A DNA stretch of 64,000 nt from contig CAMTWK010000004.1 of NCBI GenBank assembly GCA_947085425.1, forward strand, positions 124,001 to 188,000, written 5' to 3'. The notes beneath the pieces were generated by a model. That model made no database searches. It was not told the origin of the DNA and saw only the letters and a list, made by a program, of their open reading frames with translations. The position numbers and the translations under genes were made by a program. Shown here in pieces: positions 33,201 to 42,554 of this stretch (its first letter is position 1; each line of letters starts with the position of its first letter). Source of the DNA: UKL13-2 sp947085425 (GTDB lineage Bacteria > Pseudomonadota > Gammaproteobacteria > Burkholderiales > Usitatibacteraceae).

Positions 33201-35411
33201 ATGGTCTCTGTGATGAATCGCGCGATGATAAGACTGGCACCCTGTATTGTTGGCATTTTTGGCTTGCTGGCTCCATTGCTACCGCAGGCGCAGGTGCCTC
33301 AGGCTGCACCACAAGCCGTTGTCAAGACGCCGCGCGTCGAAGCGCAACTGATTGCCCGTCACGCTGCGTTCGAGCCGGGCAAACCCATTGAGGTCGCGTT
33401 ACGACTCAAAATTATCGACCATTGGCATACCTATTGGCGCAATCCGGGCGATTCCGGGTTGCCGACCCGACTGAAATGGACGTTGCCAGATAATTTCAGT
33501 GCCGGTGAAATTCAGTGGCCTTACCCTAAAAAATTACCACTCGGTTCGCTGATGAATTTTGGCTACGAGGGTGAAGTTTTGCATCTGGTCACGATTCAAA
33601 CGCCGGCCAATTTTAGGGCTGGCGAATCGGTAACGTTTACCGCCAAAGCGGATTGGCTGGTCTGTGCGGATGTGTGTATTCCCGAAGAGGGGTTGCTGAC
33701 GCTGACACTGCCGGCGGTAGTTTCGCCCCCCATGGCCGACGCCCGCTGGGCGGCTGCATTCTTGAGTGCCAATACGGCGCTGCCGAAATCGATGCTGAAT
33801 GACGTAACGGCGAGAATTGACGGCCTGCAGATGCGTATTGAATCGAAAACAACGTTGCCTGCAAACGTTGATGTTTTGTTTTATCCGTATCGTGATGACG
33901 TTATTGCCAACGCGGTAAAACCCGTGATGACGAAAACGCCTGGTGGCTTTAGTCTCGATGTCACACTTGCCGAACCGCGCAACGAAGAGCTTAAATTGCT
34001 CGATGGCGTATTGGTGATTGAAGGCGCACGCGGGGCATGGGCCGCACCAATTGTCGGACGCGCCGTGACGATTGCAGCGCCGGTGGTGTACGGTGCGGCC
34101 GTTGCAATAAACCAGAATAAGAATTCAAACGCAGGCACTGGTGCGCCGATTGCGACAAAAACGCCCGGAAATGGCTTTTCAGGGGTGACTTTCATTTCCG
34201 CTCTTATGTTGGCTTTTTTGGGTGGCCTTTTGCTCAATTTGATGCCGTGTGTTTTTCCGGTACTCGGTATCAAGGTGTTGGGTTTTGTCGAAACAGCTCA
34301 TGGTGACAATCGAATTTTGCGCATGCAGGGCGCGGCATTTTTTATCGGCGTGGTGTTGTCATTCATGCTGCTGGCGGCATTGATGTTGTTGTTGCGTGCC
34401 GCCGGCCAATCCATAGGTTGGGGCTTTCAACTGCAGGAACCGATATTTGTTGCATCACTGGCGGTATTGTTTTTTGTCATGGCGTTGAATTTGTCGGGTG
34501 TATTTGAGATGGGTTTGGCATTACAAGCGGTGGCAGGCGGCGCCGAATTGCGCGCGCAGAAGAGTCCGGTTGCGGGGGCTTTTTCATCGGGCGTATTGGC
34601 AACCGTGGTGGCCACCCCGTGTATGGCACCCGGCTTGGGTGCGTCGGTGGGGTTTACCCTAGGCCAAAGTGCGCCGATAGCGTTGGCGGTTTTTTTCACC
34701 ATCGCAATTGGACTCGCGTTGCCGGTGGTTTTGCTGGCATTTTTCCCGGTGTTATTGCGCTATTTACCCAAACCTGGCGCATGGATGCAAACGTTTAAAC
34801 AATTCATGGCGTTTCCGCTTTATGCCACGGTGGTCTGGCTGGTTTGGGTGCTCGGCGCACAGACCAGCAATGATGGTGTGGCGATGTTTTTGGCCGGCCT
34901 GACTTTGATTGCCATGTCAGCATGGATATTTGGGCACTGGCAGGGATACAGGCTGAGACTCGCATCCGTATTGGGTGCGCTCATTGCCGCAGTGGGAATC
35001 GGCGCGATCTGGTTTGGTGCCAATGCCGAAACCGTCGTCGTCAGCCAAACGGCCGTGCGTGACGATGACTGGGTGCCATTTTCAAAAGAAAAAATTGCCG
35101 AATTGCGCAGTCAGGGGAAATCCGTGTTTGTCGATTTCACCGCCACCTGGTGCATTACTTGCCAACTCAACAAACGCGTGGCGTTAAATCAACCGGATGT
35201 TGTGAAAAAAATGGCAGAGGCAAACGTGGTTCGTATGAAAGCAGATTGGACCAAGCGTGATGCTGCCATTACCGCCGCATTGGCGGAATTTGGTCGTAAT
35301 GGTGTGCCGCTATACGTTTTCTATCCCGCCCGGGGTGAGCCGCACATATTGCCGGAATTGTTAACTCAGGAGCTGGTTCTGGCAGCCATCGCCAACAGCG
35401 TTCGCCAGTAA
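33201..35411 (+). CDS. DsbD/ScsB-type thiol:disulfide interchange protein
   Basis: Membrane protein of 736 aa that carries reductant from cytoplasmic thioredoxin to the periplasm. Order: signal peptide (about 1-30); N-terminal periplasmic DsbD-alpha/ScsB-like domain with WHTYWRNPGDSG and the pair in LVCADVC; eight-TM DsbD-beta core with LNLMPCVFPVLGIKVLG and VVATPCMAPGLGASVG carrying the transfer cysteines; C-terminal thioredoxin-like domain with FTATWCITCQLNKRV (CxxC). The N-terminal layout is nearer ScsB than E. coli DsbD. ATG 33201 and 33213 are both possible starts. It stands alone between a tRNA and convergent gspD. It would help isomerise disulfides in Cys-rich exported proteins such as PilY1. 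Confidence 0.9.
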   Translation: MVSVMNRAMIRLAPCIVGIFGLLAPLLPQAQVPQAAPQAVVKTPRVEAQLIARHAAFEPGKPIEVALRLKIIDHWHTYWRNPGDSGLPTRLKWTLPDNFSAGEIQWPYPKKLPLGSLMNFGYEGEVLHLVTIQTPANFRAGESVTFTAKADWLVCADVCIPEEGLLTLTLPAVVSPPMADARWAAAFLSANTALPKSMLNDVTARIDGLQMRIESKTTLPANVDVLFYPYRDDVIANAVKPVMTKTPGGFSLDVTLAEPRNEELKLLDGVLVIEGARGAWAAPIVGRAVTIAAPVVYGAAVAINQNKNSNAGTGAPIATKTPGNGFSGVTFISALMLAFLGGLLLNLMPCVFPVLGIKVLGFVETAHGDNRILRMQGAAFFIGVVLSFMLLAALMLLLRAAGQSIGWGFQLQEPIFVASLAVLFFVMALNLSGVFEMGLALQAVAGGAELRAQKSPVAGAFSSGVLATVVATPCMAPGLGASVGFTLGQSAPIALAVFFTIAIGLALPVVLLAFFPVLLRYLPKPGAWMQTFKQFMAFPLYATVVWLVWVLGAQTSNDGVAMFLAGLTLIAMSAWIFGHWQGYRLRLASVLGALIAAVGIGAIWFGANAETVVVSQTAVRDDDWVPFSKEKIAELRSQGKSVFVDFTATWCITCQLNKRVALNQPDVVKKMAEANVVRMKADWTKRDAAITAALAEFGRNGVPLYVFYPARGEPHILPELLTQELVLAAIANSVRQ

Positions 35412-35421
35412 GCTGTCTATA

Positions 35422-37578
35422 TCACTGCGTCGTCGTTTTTTCTGTCGAACTCGGTGATGTTGGCGTTGTGCCCGAGGTCGGTGACGCGTTCAATTTTGAC
35501 TCTTGCGCCCATGTACCCAACTGTTTTCGAACTGCGTCCGTTACGGCGCGGGCTTCACCGTCGTCGCTGATGATATAGGGCGTAATCATAATCACCAACT
35601 CGGTTCGGTTGAGCGACTCCTCATCTTTTTTGAACGCGCGTCCGAGAATGGGAATGTCCTTCAGGAAGGGTACGCCAGTGCTGGTAATTGATTTGCGATT
35701 TGATATGAGTCCGCCCAACACATACGTTGAGCCGTGTTTAAGCGTTAATTTGGTATCAAGTACACGCTTGGAAATGGGCGGTGAGCCTGGGCCGGATTTG
35801 GCCACCTCACCAGGCTGGCTTGACTCTTGGACAATGTCCATATCAACCTGGTTTGACGAATGAATAACAGGCTTAATTTTCATTATGGTGCCGGTTTCAG
35901 CGTACTGAACCGTGCTGATTAACCCGTTGCCTCCGGTCGCTGAACTTGTTTGCTGCTGGGTCAAAATTGGGATCGAATCGCCCACCTGAATTCTGGCCTC
36001 TTCACCGTTTCTGGCGAGCAATTTTGGGTTGGATAAAAACGTTACGCGACCGTTTATCGCTTCCGCTTGTAAAACGGCACGAGGGTTTCCCGAGCCGTCC
36101 AATTGACTGACCACCAATCCCGTTACCGTCGACAAGGCATTGCCGGCAATGGTGCCGCCAGTATTGCCGCCAAGGGCCGTAACATTAAAACCGCTGCTGT
36201 TGAGGCGGGAAAAAATCCAATCAACGCCCGTTGTCACTGCGTCGGTCAATTTTACTTCTGCGATGGTGACTTCGATAAGGACCTGTCTGGCCGTCCGATC
36301 AAGGTCGTTAAGCAACCGGATGATGTCGGTATACTCTTCGCCCGAGGCGCGAAACAGGATCGTATTCGTGGCTTTATCAACCACGACGGCAGTTGTTGGC
36401 TGCGGGGCGGCCGGTAATGCCGTGGTGCCGGTTCGAATCGGTGTGCTCGCCAGTAGTTTTTGAACGGTCTCCGCCAAACGGGTGGCGTCCGTATTGCGCA
36501 CCTGATAACTGAAAAAATTGCGACCGACACTTTTTTCGGCGGGCTTGTCCAAGACTTTGGCCCACTCAACAATATGATTGATGATCTCTTTGGATTGCGC
36601 CATGACGATAATGCTGTTGATACCGGCGACTGGCAGGAGCGTGATTGGAAATTGGGCGCTACCAGACTGCCCGGTCGTTCCGACAGCGTACCCTTCATTC
36701 AGCAGGATTTCAGTCAGTCGCTTCGCGAGCTCCTCTGCGGACCAAATGGTTGGAGAAATTCGCACAGAATTTCGTCCTTTAAATAGCGGCTGATCAAGCA
36801 GTTGTATCGCCTCTAACGCGGCCTGTACATCGTCACCGTTGCCGGACAACAATAGTGCATTGCGGCCCGAGTCGTCTGTGTACCGAACTTTCTCGCCGAA
36901 CAATGTTCTCAGGTAGCTGCCGACTTCGGTATTGCGCACAGCCTGTAATTCGACTAGTTGAAAAACCGGACGTAACGGCAGTGGGGTGTCTGGCAATGCC
37001 CGGCCGCGTCTGATTTCCGGCAAATATCCTACCGTTGAGGTGTCAGGCACGATGCGGGTTAGTCCGCCCAAATCCTGGACGGCGACGCCGTAACTTTTGA
37101 GAAGCATTCGCGCGGTGGACTCCGCTTCACCAGCGGTTAATTGTTTTCCGCTACGCAACGTTATCAGATCTTTACGAGCGGCAACGGCGGCATCGATGCT
37201 GATATTACGTTTAAGTGCGGTGGCGTATACAACCTGAATAAATGCCGGCAGAGGAATCTGATCAAAGTTGAGGGTGATATCGGCTGCACCCGCTGCTGAC
37301 GGTGCAGTGATATCTGCGGATTGTTTGACGATTGTTCCGGGTGGAATAGGATTATTGGAAATACTTGTCTGGCGCGTTTGGTTTGCCGATGCGGACGCAA
37401 TTTCCGATGATAGACTTGTTGCCCGCTGCGGCAAATCGAGGCTGGCTGGAATAACCGGTGCAGATGTACACCCCGCCAAAATTAAGGCGCCAATCATGGC
37501 ACCTGTCAAATCGGCCGTGTGACTGATCTTCTGGCGGGGTGGAGGGGATTTTGTTGTAATCATATTTGAGTTATCCAA
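35422..37578 (-). CDS. gspD: Type II secretion secretin GspD
   Basis: Outer-membrane secretin, 718 aa, forming the exit channel of the type II system. It is a predicted lipoprotein: a hydrophobic segment ends ALILAGC with a lipobox Cys, after a rather long N-terminal leader. N-domains follow, including LNFDQIPLPAFIQVVY and repeated KH-like NAV domains (GRNALLLSGNGDDVQ, NTILFRASGEEYTDIIRLL). The C-terminal secretin domain shows VGDSIPIL, KIKPVIH and the VPFLKDIPILGRAF signature. The tail is Thr/Ser/Pro-rich. It is last in the minus-strand gspK-L-M-C-D set and starts 3 bases after gspC. Confidence 0.95.
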   Translation of the reverse strand: MDNSNMITTKSPPPRQKISHTADLTGAMIGALILAGCTSAPVIPASLDLPQRATSLSSEIASASANQTRQTSISNNPIPPGTIVKQSADITAPSAAGAADITLNFDQIPLPAFIQVVYATALKRNISIDAAVAARKDLITLRSGKQLTAGEAESTARMLLKSYGVAVQDLGGLTRIVPDTSTVGYLPEIRRGRALPDTPLPLRPVFQLVELQAVRNTEVGSYLRTLFGEKVRYTDDSGRNALLLSGNGDDVQAALEAIQLLDQPLFKGRNSVRISPTIWSAEELAKRLTEILLNEGYAVGTTGQSGSAQFPITLLPVAGINSIIVMAQSKEIINHIVEWAKVLDKPAEKSVGRNFFSYQVRNTDATRLAETVQKLLASTPIRTGTTALPAAPQPTTAVVVDKATNTILFRASGEEYTDIIRLLNDLDRTARQVLIEVTIAEVKLTDAVTTGVDWIFSRLNSSGFNVTALGGNTGGTIAGNALSTVTGLVVSQLDGSGNPRAVLQAEAINGRVTFLSNPKLLARNGEEARIQVGDSIPILTQQQTSSATGGNGLISTVQYAETGTIMKIKPVIHSSNQVDMDIVQESSQPGEVAKSGPGSPPISKRVLDTKLTLKHGSTYVLGGLISNRKSITSTGVPFLKDIPILGRAFKKDEESLNRTELVIMITPYIISDDGEARAVTDAVRKQLGTWAQESKLNASPTSGTTPTSPSSTEKTTTQ

Positions 37579-37581
37579 AAC

Positions 37582-38031
37582 TTACCAAGCAATTGCAATT
37601 GTTTGTCCGGTCAATGGCAAAAATCGCCGCTTGCCGGAAAGTGTGACACACACACCGTTTTCTCGTATTTCGGTGATAGGGGTGCCATCTGGAAATTTTT
37701 CGCCGACCCGTAAGGGCATCATTCGATCATCGCCAAATTGCACCATGGCAACACGATCACGAGTCTGCCCGGTAATTCCGGCCAGCCGCCATTGTGACGC
37801 ACGGTCATCCTGCGCGCTGACCGCGTCGACTTGCCCGCCCCACAAGTTTGACTGCTGCAGGCCCGCTGCCAACGCGCTCGCGCCTGTTGCCACGGCGAGT
37901 CTAGGTACCAACCAGCCTTCATCATTATTTGCTGGTCGAGACTCCCTGCCAACTGGCGTTGGCGCAAACGATATGATAATTGCGCCTATAACCAGCGTAA
38001 CCCACAGCCAACGCTTCAGGAGCGGCATCAT
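37582..38031 (-). CDS. gspC: GspC-like type II secretion protein, short, without PDZ domain
   Basis: 149 aa inner-membrane protein. One N-terminal transmembrane segment (WLWVTLVIGAIIISF), a linker, and an HR-type domain: WRLAGITGQTRDRVAMVQFGD, LRVGEKFPDGTPITEI and GVCVTLSGKRRFLPL. This matches the GspC homology region that binds GspD. The C-terminal PDZ or coiled-coil part of full-length GspC is missing, giving about half the usual size. PilP is an alternative match to the same fold. It overlaps gspM by 4 bases and precedes gspD, supporting GspC. Confidence 0.72.
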   Translation of the reverse strand: MMPLLKRWLWVTLVIGAIIISFAPTPVGRESRPANNDEGWLVPRLAVATGASALAAGLQQSNLWGGQVDAVSAQDDRASQWRLAGITGQTRDRVAMVQFGDDRMMPLRVGEKFPDGTPITEIRENGVCVTLSGKRRFLPLTGQTIAIAW

Positions 38032-38687
38032 TTTGATATCCTTGGTCCTGTTGTTGTCGCAGGCGGGCGGTCAGCCGGCAAATCAATGGCGGATGTTCCT
38101 CCTTTTAGGAAGTATCCGACCAACTCCAAATCTGCAATTGAAATCTGGCCAGTGGTCGACGCTCGAATCGTTAACGACTCGATTCCGATCGATGGCCGCT
38201 TGTCCGCCCTCATTTTGTTTAACTCTGCCAACCAGGAATAAAAATGTGCTGGTCGAAATTCAATTTGCGCGCGCGCGCGAAGTGGAACAATGTCACTCAT
38301 TTCGCCGGGCACCGCTGCGTCTATTACTGTGGCAACTCGCAATGAGCGCACGGTAACGCCCGCACTGGAAAAACTCTGGGTTACCCGTTCGTGAAATGCC
38401 GCCTGTGATAAGCCAAGACTGCCGTCACGCCATAAAATTGACTCGAAGTCACCGACCGCAGCCGTTACGTCTTGAGCGCGTCTAGGCCAGTCCGCTGATT
38501 CTGCAGTCGAACGAGCCCGAACAACTCTCGACTCGGTATTCTGCCAAGCGTTTCTTTCTGCTGTTATCGCATCATTTAGAATCAACAGTCCATAGACCCA
38601 GAAGATCAAGACAATTGCAAATAAACCATAGCGTAATCGCGGACTTTCCTGCCACTCTGCGCCGATTTTTGCCGCGATCGCGCGCAT
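38028..38687 (-). CDS. gspM: GspM-like inner-membrane type II secretion protein
   Basis: 219 aa. One transmembrane helix near residues 20-38 (YGLFAIVLIFWVYGLLIL) is followed by a helical stretch and a ferredoxin-like alpha/beta domain, as in GspM and PilO: VTQSFSSAGVTVRSLRVA and EFRPAHFYSWLAELNKM. It is translationally coupled both ways: its start shares a base with the gspL stop (TAATG) and its stop overlaps gspC (ATGA). Sequence similarity within this family is low, so the call relies on layout and position. Confidence 0.7.
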   Translation of the reverse strand: MRAIAAKIGAEWQESPRLRYGLFAIVLIFWVYGLLILNDAITAERNAWQNTESRVVRARSTAESADWPRRAQDVTAAVGDFESILWRDGSLGLSQAAFHERVTQSFSSAGVTVRSLRVATVIDAAVPGEMSDIVPLRARAQIEFRPAHFYSWLAELNKMRADKRPSIGIESLTIRASTTGQISIADLELVGYFLKGGTSAIDLPADRPPATTTGPRISK

Positions 38688-39883
38688 TATTTGCCGGTTC
38701 CGGAGATTGATGCCGGAGCCGTTTCCTGCGGGCCATTTTTTGGATCGCTCTGGGAAGGCGATGCAGTCATTGTCGAAATTCGGAAGCTGACTGTCGTGCG
38801 GGCGCCATCGGTATTCACTTCGACATCGCTGAGCGCCGATATTTTCTCAAATGCCTTTACCAATTGCGTCGCTGACGGGGCACCTCCGGATGGCGCTAGC
38901 ATCACAAACTTTAATTGTTTGCCGCGTAATTCCCATTCAGTCATTTGCAGAACACCGGCTTTTACCGTTTGCGCGATTACGTCGTTTACAAGCGCAAACA
39001 AAGTAAGGTTGTCCGGCTGATTGATGAGCGCCGCCAATTTGTTTGCGCGATCAAGTCCCACCAGCGCCTGCGTGCGCGCACCAAGGGTGGCATTTAAATC
39101 ACGTTCTGTTATTAAAAGCCTCGATTGGGCGTCATAGGTAAGTGACCGCAGTTGCCGCCAGTCATTGGCAAGCCAAATTGTTGGAACAATTAAAATCCAC
39201 GCCGCGACCATAACCAATTGCCTCTCCCCCGTTGAGGCGGTGCTTTGTGTTGAGCCGCCAGCATGGCCAATTGGCGTATTCCGCCACGTACTAGTCAACG
39301 GTTTGGGTGCTTCGTCGTGCGTGTCGCGATCCACACCAACGCCACGTAGAAAATTTACCCAGACAGTTTGCGAGGGTGGGGTTGGCCACCATTGCTCTGC
39401 TGTCACCTGCTCACCGGTCATTACCACGGCAACCACACCGTCCAGCGCATCGACTAAAACAATTGTTTGGTTCAATGGCATTGTCGATGTTGCTCTCCGA
39501 GGTGGGAGGACAGCACGCAGCGCGTCTTCAGGAATAATGGTAATTGAGTGGGCATCAATATCAAATCGCGACTGCGCATTTGATATTGCCGCGATGTCCC
39601 AAGCGCACAACAATGCACTATCCAGTTGCGGAATGACGTAGTGAGCAGTTTCAACGTAAGGTGTCCAGGCTGCTTGCGCCAAGGTGAGGGCGGCCGCACG
39701 TTTCGACGCAGGTACGTCTTTCAGGTTAATGATACGTATGGCATAAAGTGCACGGGACAATACCCAGTATCGCGGCAGCGATCGCTGTGCACCATTCGCC
39801 GGTGGCATTACGTCAGAGACGCGGTGGATAAAATGCTCTGCGGGATTAAATAGACTATCGTGGCCGAAATTGCCAAATTTCAT
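38687..39883 (-). CDS. gspL: GspL-like type II secretion protein
   Basis: About 398 aa from ATG 39883. An N-terminal cytoplasmic part in the actin-like PilM/GspL style (YVETAHYVIPQLDSALLCAWDI, VDALDGVVAVVMTGEQV) is followed by a single transmembrane segment (LVMVAAWILIVPTIWLA) and a periplasmic coiled region plus a small ferredoxin-like domain (LQMTEWELRGKQLKFVML). This is the GspL arrangement that links ATPase GspE to GspM. Longer in-frame starts at 39934, 39958 and 39976 exist but overlap gspK by 80-122 bases; none has a clear RBS, so the start is uncertain. Confidence 0.72.
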   Translation of the reverse strand: MKFGNFGHDSLFNPAEHFIHRVSDVMPPANGAQRSLPRYWVLSRALYAIRIINLKDVPASKRAAALTLAQAAWTPYVETAHYVIPQLDSALLCAWDIAAISNAQSRFDIDAHSITIIPEDALRAVLPPRRATSTMPLNQTIVLVDALDGVVAVVMTGEQVTAEQWWPTPPSQTVWVNFLRGVGVDRDTHDEAPKPLTSTWRNTPIGHAGGSTQSTASTGERQLVMVAAWILIVPTIWLANDWRQLRSLTYDAQSRLLITERDLNATLGARTQALVGLDRANKLAALINQPDNLTLFALVNDVIAQTVKAGVLQMTEWELRGKQLKFVMLAPSGGAPSATQLVKAFEKISALSDVEVNTDGARTTVSFRISTMTASPSQSDPKNGPQETAPASISGTGK

Positions 39884-41048
39884 CGCGGATAGGCGCAACG
39901 ATTTCCACCAGCCATCTCGGTGCTGGGGTTTCATTGGCGCGGCTGGATTGGCGTTCATTCCGGTCGGCAAAGTCAATCTTTCTGATGTCAGTTGAAGCGG
40001 TTATGACAGCAAGTGGCAAGGAATCATTGCGGGCCGCTTGCATCGCCAATAAAAACTCATTTGGAGATCCATTGGCAATTGCATCGGGAGACCGTCGTCG
40101 ACATTCCTTTAAAGTTGCAGGCCTGTTTTTGTCTCCAGGGCTAATCGTCAGCCGACATTCTAGCAGGAACGGAAGCCCCGCTTTGGCTATGGTGATGCGC
40201 CAATCGTTAGCGCCGACTAACCCGACGATTTCATCATCAAGTCGGCCATTGGTAAAGGGTAATAGCTCGGCCAAACTTGCGAACGGCTTGATCTTACGTT
40301 GGTCAATTAGTGCGCCGACACGAGTTGGGTCAATCCCGGGGACGGCGGCAAGTATGGCTGCGGGTGCTGAATTGATGTTTAGTCCGGCGTGACGTGCGGT
40401 TGTAAACAATCCTAGAAATCGTTTATCTATTCCAGTGTTGTTGCGACCCTGGCCAGTTTCAGCTCGGTTAATGACATTAATAATGGATTCCCAGCTCATT
40501 ACATTGGGCAGTTCGTCATTTGACCGTAAGAAATCGTTCGCTGGTGCAGGCCGTTTAGCAACGAGATAATCGTCTCTTTCTGCGCCATTCAGGCGTTTCA
40601 AATCATCTGCGTCAATGTAATCCCTTAACCCGTCTAGTAGGCGGGCGTGTTGGCCAACAGGCAACCCGATTGACGAGAAAAAGCTTGAAAGAAGGCGATC
40701 TTCAGACAGGTTTATACCAATCAACCCGCGTTCGTCTTGAATCTGGAGCGTTAACGTGTCAGACAGGCGGTAATGGCGGCCATCAGTGGAAAGGGTGCCG
40801 GATGGCGCAACCAAGCCGCGTTCATCCCGCGGATAGATTGCCGTCGCATGCAATAGGGTTTCACGCAGGGAAAATGCCTCACGCTCAGCTGTTGCCCATA
40901 GTTGCGTCTCAACGGCGCTGGTTCGCAGCGCGTCAACGCGGGAGGCAAAGTAGGCCGCAGCGATCGAGATCACGGCAACGGCGAACAATGTCGCGACCAG
41001 TACGAATCCCCGCCCATGCTGAATTTTTGTGAATAGTGTGCGGCGCAT
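39855..41048 (-). CDS. gspK: Type II secretion pseudopilin GspK
   Basis: About 397 aa, the large pseudopilin that caps the pseudopilus tip. N-terminus HGRG|FVLVATLFAVAVISIAAAYFA, where the Glu5 of ordinary pilins is replaced, as is known for GspK. The body shows helix-hairpin-helix-like repeats: LNINSAPAAILAAVPGIDPTRVGALIDQR (only the core INSAPAAILAAVPG is diagnostic) and a DYIDADDLKRLNGAERDDY segment seen in GspK. ATG 41048 is preferred; a TTG at 41075 is in frame. It leads the minus-strand set and faces gspJ across a 172-base divergent gap. Confidence 0.88.
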   Translation of the reverse strand: MRRTLFTKIQHGRGFVLVATLFAVAVISIAAAYFASRVDALRTSAVETQLWATAEREAFSLRETLLHATAIYPRDERGLVAPSGTLSTDGRHYRLSDTLTLQIQDERGLIGINLSEDRLLSSFFSSIGLPVGQHARLLDGLRDYIDADDLKRLNGAERDDYLVAKRPAPANDFLRSNDELPNVMSWESIINVINRAETGQGRNNTGIDKRFLGLFTTARHAGLNINSAPAAILAAVPGIDPTRVGALIDQRKIKPFASLAELLPFTNGRLDDEIVGLVGANDWRITIAKAGLPFLLECRLTISPGDKNRPATLKECRRRSPDAIANGSPNEFLLAMQAARNDSLPLAVITASTDIRKIDFADRNERQSSRANETPAPRWLVEIVAPIRDEIWQFRPR

Positions 41049-41220
41049 GCGGCAGTATAGGCAACTTCCGCGCAATTATCGGAATCTCACCCGTCCCGGC
41101 TGGCGCGGATGCGATGGGATCACGGATGCGGTCGGCCATGGAGAAAACGGCCATAACGCGCTATGATGACGGCTTCACAAAGCAAAAATCGTACTCAAAG
41201 TGCACGATTGTATTCACTTC

Positions 41221-41979
41221 ATGTTTGGTCGATTTCAACGCAACCCTCGCGATCACACTGATTACCCGCGCTTGCCCAACCGAATGGTCGGGGCTGTGAC
41301 GGGCGGCGTGCGTTCAGTGCGTGCAGCAAATCAGGCGCGCGGCTTTACCTTGTTAGAGGTGTTAACCGCTATGGCGCTTTTTTTTATGGTCGCCGGAATT
41401 TTGGCGTCCGGGGTAGTGCAGGCGATCCGGGTGGCTGAGGTCGGCGCCGTTGAAACTACCCACGCCCGTGATCAGCTTATGCGACTGCAATGGTTTCGAG
41501 AGACGGTTGGGTTGTCAATTTTACCCCCCAACAGCCCGGAAAAACTGGATCGAACGCCACCGCTGGTCGGTGACGCCCGCAAATTTAGCGGAATGTCCAT
41601 TCAATCCCATAACAAACAAACGCTGGCACCTGCTCAATATCAGTTCGAGCTGAAATTTGACCCATCCAGCGGCAAGACAAAGTTGTACTTGATCGACCTT
41701 GAGCCTGAATTTGGCCGACAAAATAGCCAACACGACATGTTGCTCGCGGCGTGGCCGGGTAACGAGGGGCGCTTTCGTTATTTGGACGACGATGACCAAT
41801 GGCGGGCCAGCTGGCCGGAGCAGTCTGGTACGGTTGCGCCGACGGATTTTTCCAGGTCCCAGCTTCCCAAGGCCGTTGAATTGCAATATGGCGCAACCAA
41901 CGTGCCACTAAAAAGTGTGGTGGTGGCGATTCAAGATCGTGCGTTGCCTCTGCCATCGATGCGGGACTTAATGCAATGA
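41221..41979 (+). CDS. gspJ: Type II secretion pseudopilin GspJ
   Basis: About 252 aa from ATG 41221 (ATG 41284 is also possible; neither has a clear RBS). Pseudopilin site QARG|FTLLEVLTAMALFFMVAGILASG with Glu5, followed by the GspJ-type RDQLMRLQWFRETVGLSILP helix and KAVELQYGATNVPLKSVVVAIQDRAL near the end. It is divergent from gspK and its stop overlaps the lptC start (ATGA), an unusual link between type II secretion and LPS transport genes. Confidence 0.8.
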   Translation: MFGRFQRNPRDHTDYPRLPNRMVGAVTGGVRSVRAANQARGFTLLEVLTAMALFFMVAGILASGVVQAIRVAEVGAVETTHARDQLMRLQWFRETVGLSILPPNSPEKLDRTPPLVGDARKFSGMSIQSHNKQTLAPAQYQFELKFDPSSGKTKLYLIDLEPEFGRQNSQHDMLLAAWPGNEGRFRYLDDDDQWRASWPEQSGTVAPTDFSRSQLPKAVELQYGATNVPLKSVVVAIQDRALPLPSMRDLMQ

Positions 41980-42548
41980 ATCGTCGCACGTTACCATGGT
42001 TACCCATGGGCATACTGCTCCTCCTGGGGGTAATGACATTCTGGTTGTCGCGGTTTGTAGAGGATGAGGCGGCGCGAACTTCCGCCAAAATGCGGCACGA
42101 TCCAGATGTCTTGGTTGAAAAATTCGTCGCACAAAAACTGTCGCCTTCTGGCAATGTTCAATACGTGGTTTCGGCAGACAAAATGGCGCACTTCCCGGAC
42201 GATGATTCGTCGGTTTTGGAGGGCATTGTCTTTACCGCAACGACGCCAGATCGGCCGACGGTGATCGCTCGTGCCCCAATTGGCCGAGTGATCAAGGGTG
42301 GCGATGAAATCGCGATGGAGGGCGGGGTGGTGGTAAATGCGGACGCGACCGGGAATTCCCCGGCAATGCAAATGCGCACGCCGAAGCTGTTGTTGATTCC
42401 GGAAAAAAATTTGGCACTATCGAATGACGGGGTTGTTATCGACAGCGTTCAGGGTGTTATGCAGGCGTCAAAATTTGAATTTAATAGCAACACGCGCGAA
42501 TTGTCGCTGACACGTTTAAAAGCAACGCTACGTAGCGGAAAACTTTAA
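41976..42548 (+). CDS. lptC: LPS export protein LptC
   Basis: 190 aa bitopic inner-membrane protein that receives LPS from LptBFG and passes it to LptA. One N-terminal transmembrane helix (PMGILLLLGVMTFWLSRF), then a beta-jellyroll: QYVVSADKMAHFPDDDSSVLEG and KFEFNSNTRELSLTRLKATL, both typical of LptC/YrbK. The start overlaps gspJ by 4 bases; lptA follows after 6 bases. The family is divergent, but the lptC-lptA-lptB order makes the call firm. Confidence 0.9.
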   Translation: MNRRTLPWLPMGILLLLGVMTFWLSRFVEDEAARTSAKMRHDPDVLVEKFVAQKLSPSGNVQYVVSADKMAHFPDDDSSVLEGIVFTATTPDRPTVIARAPIGRVIKGGDEIAMEGGVVVNADATGNSPAMQMRTPKLLLIPEKNLALSNDGVVIDSVQGVMQASKFEFNSNTRELSLTRLKATLRSGKL

Positions 42549-42554
42549 TAAGAC

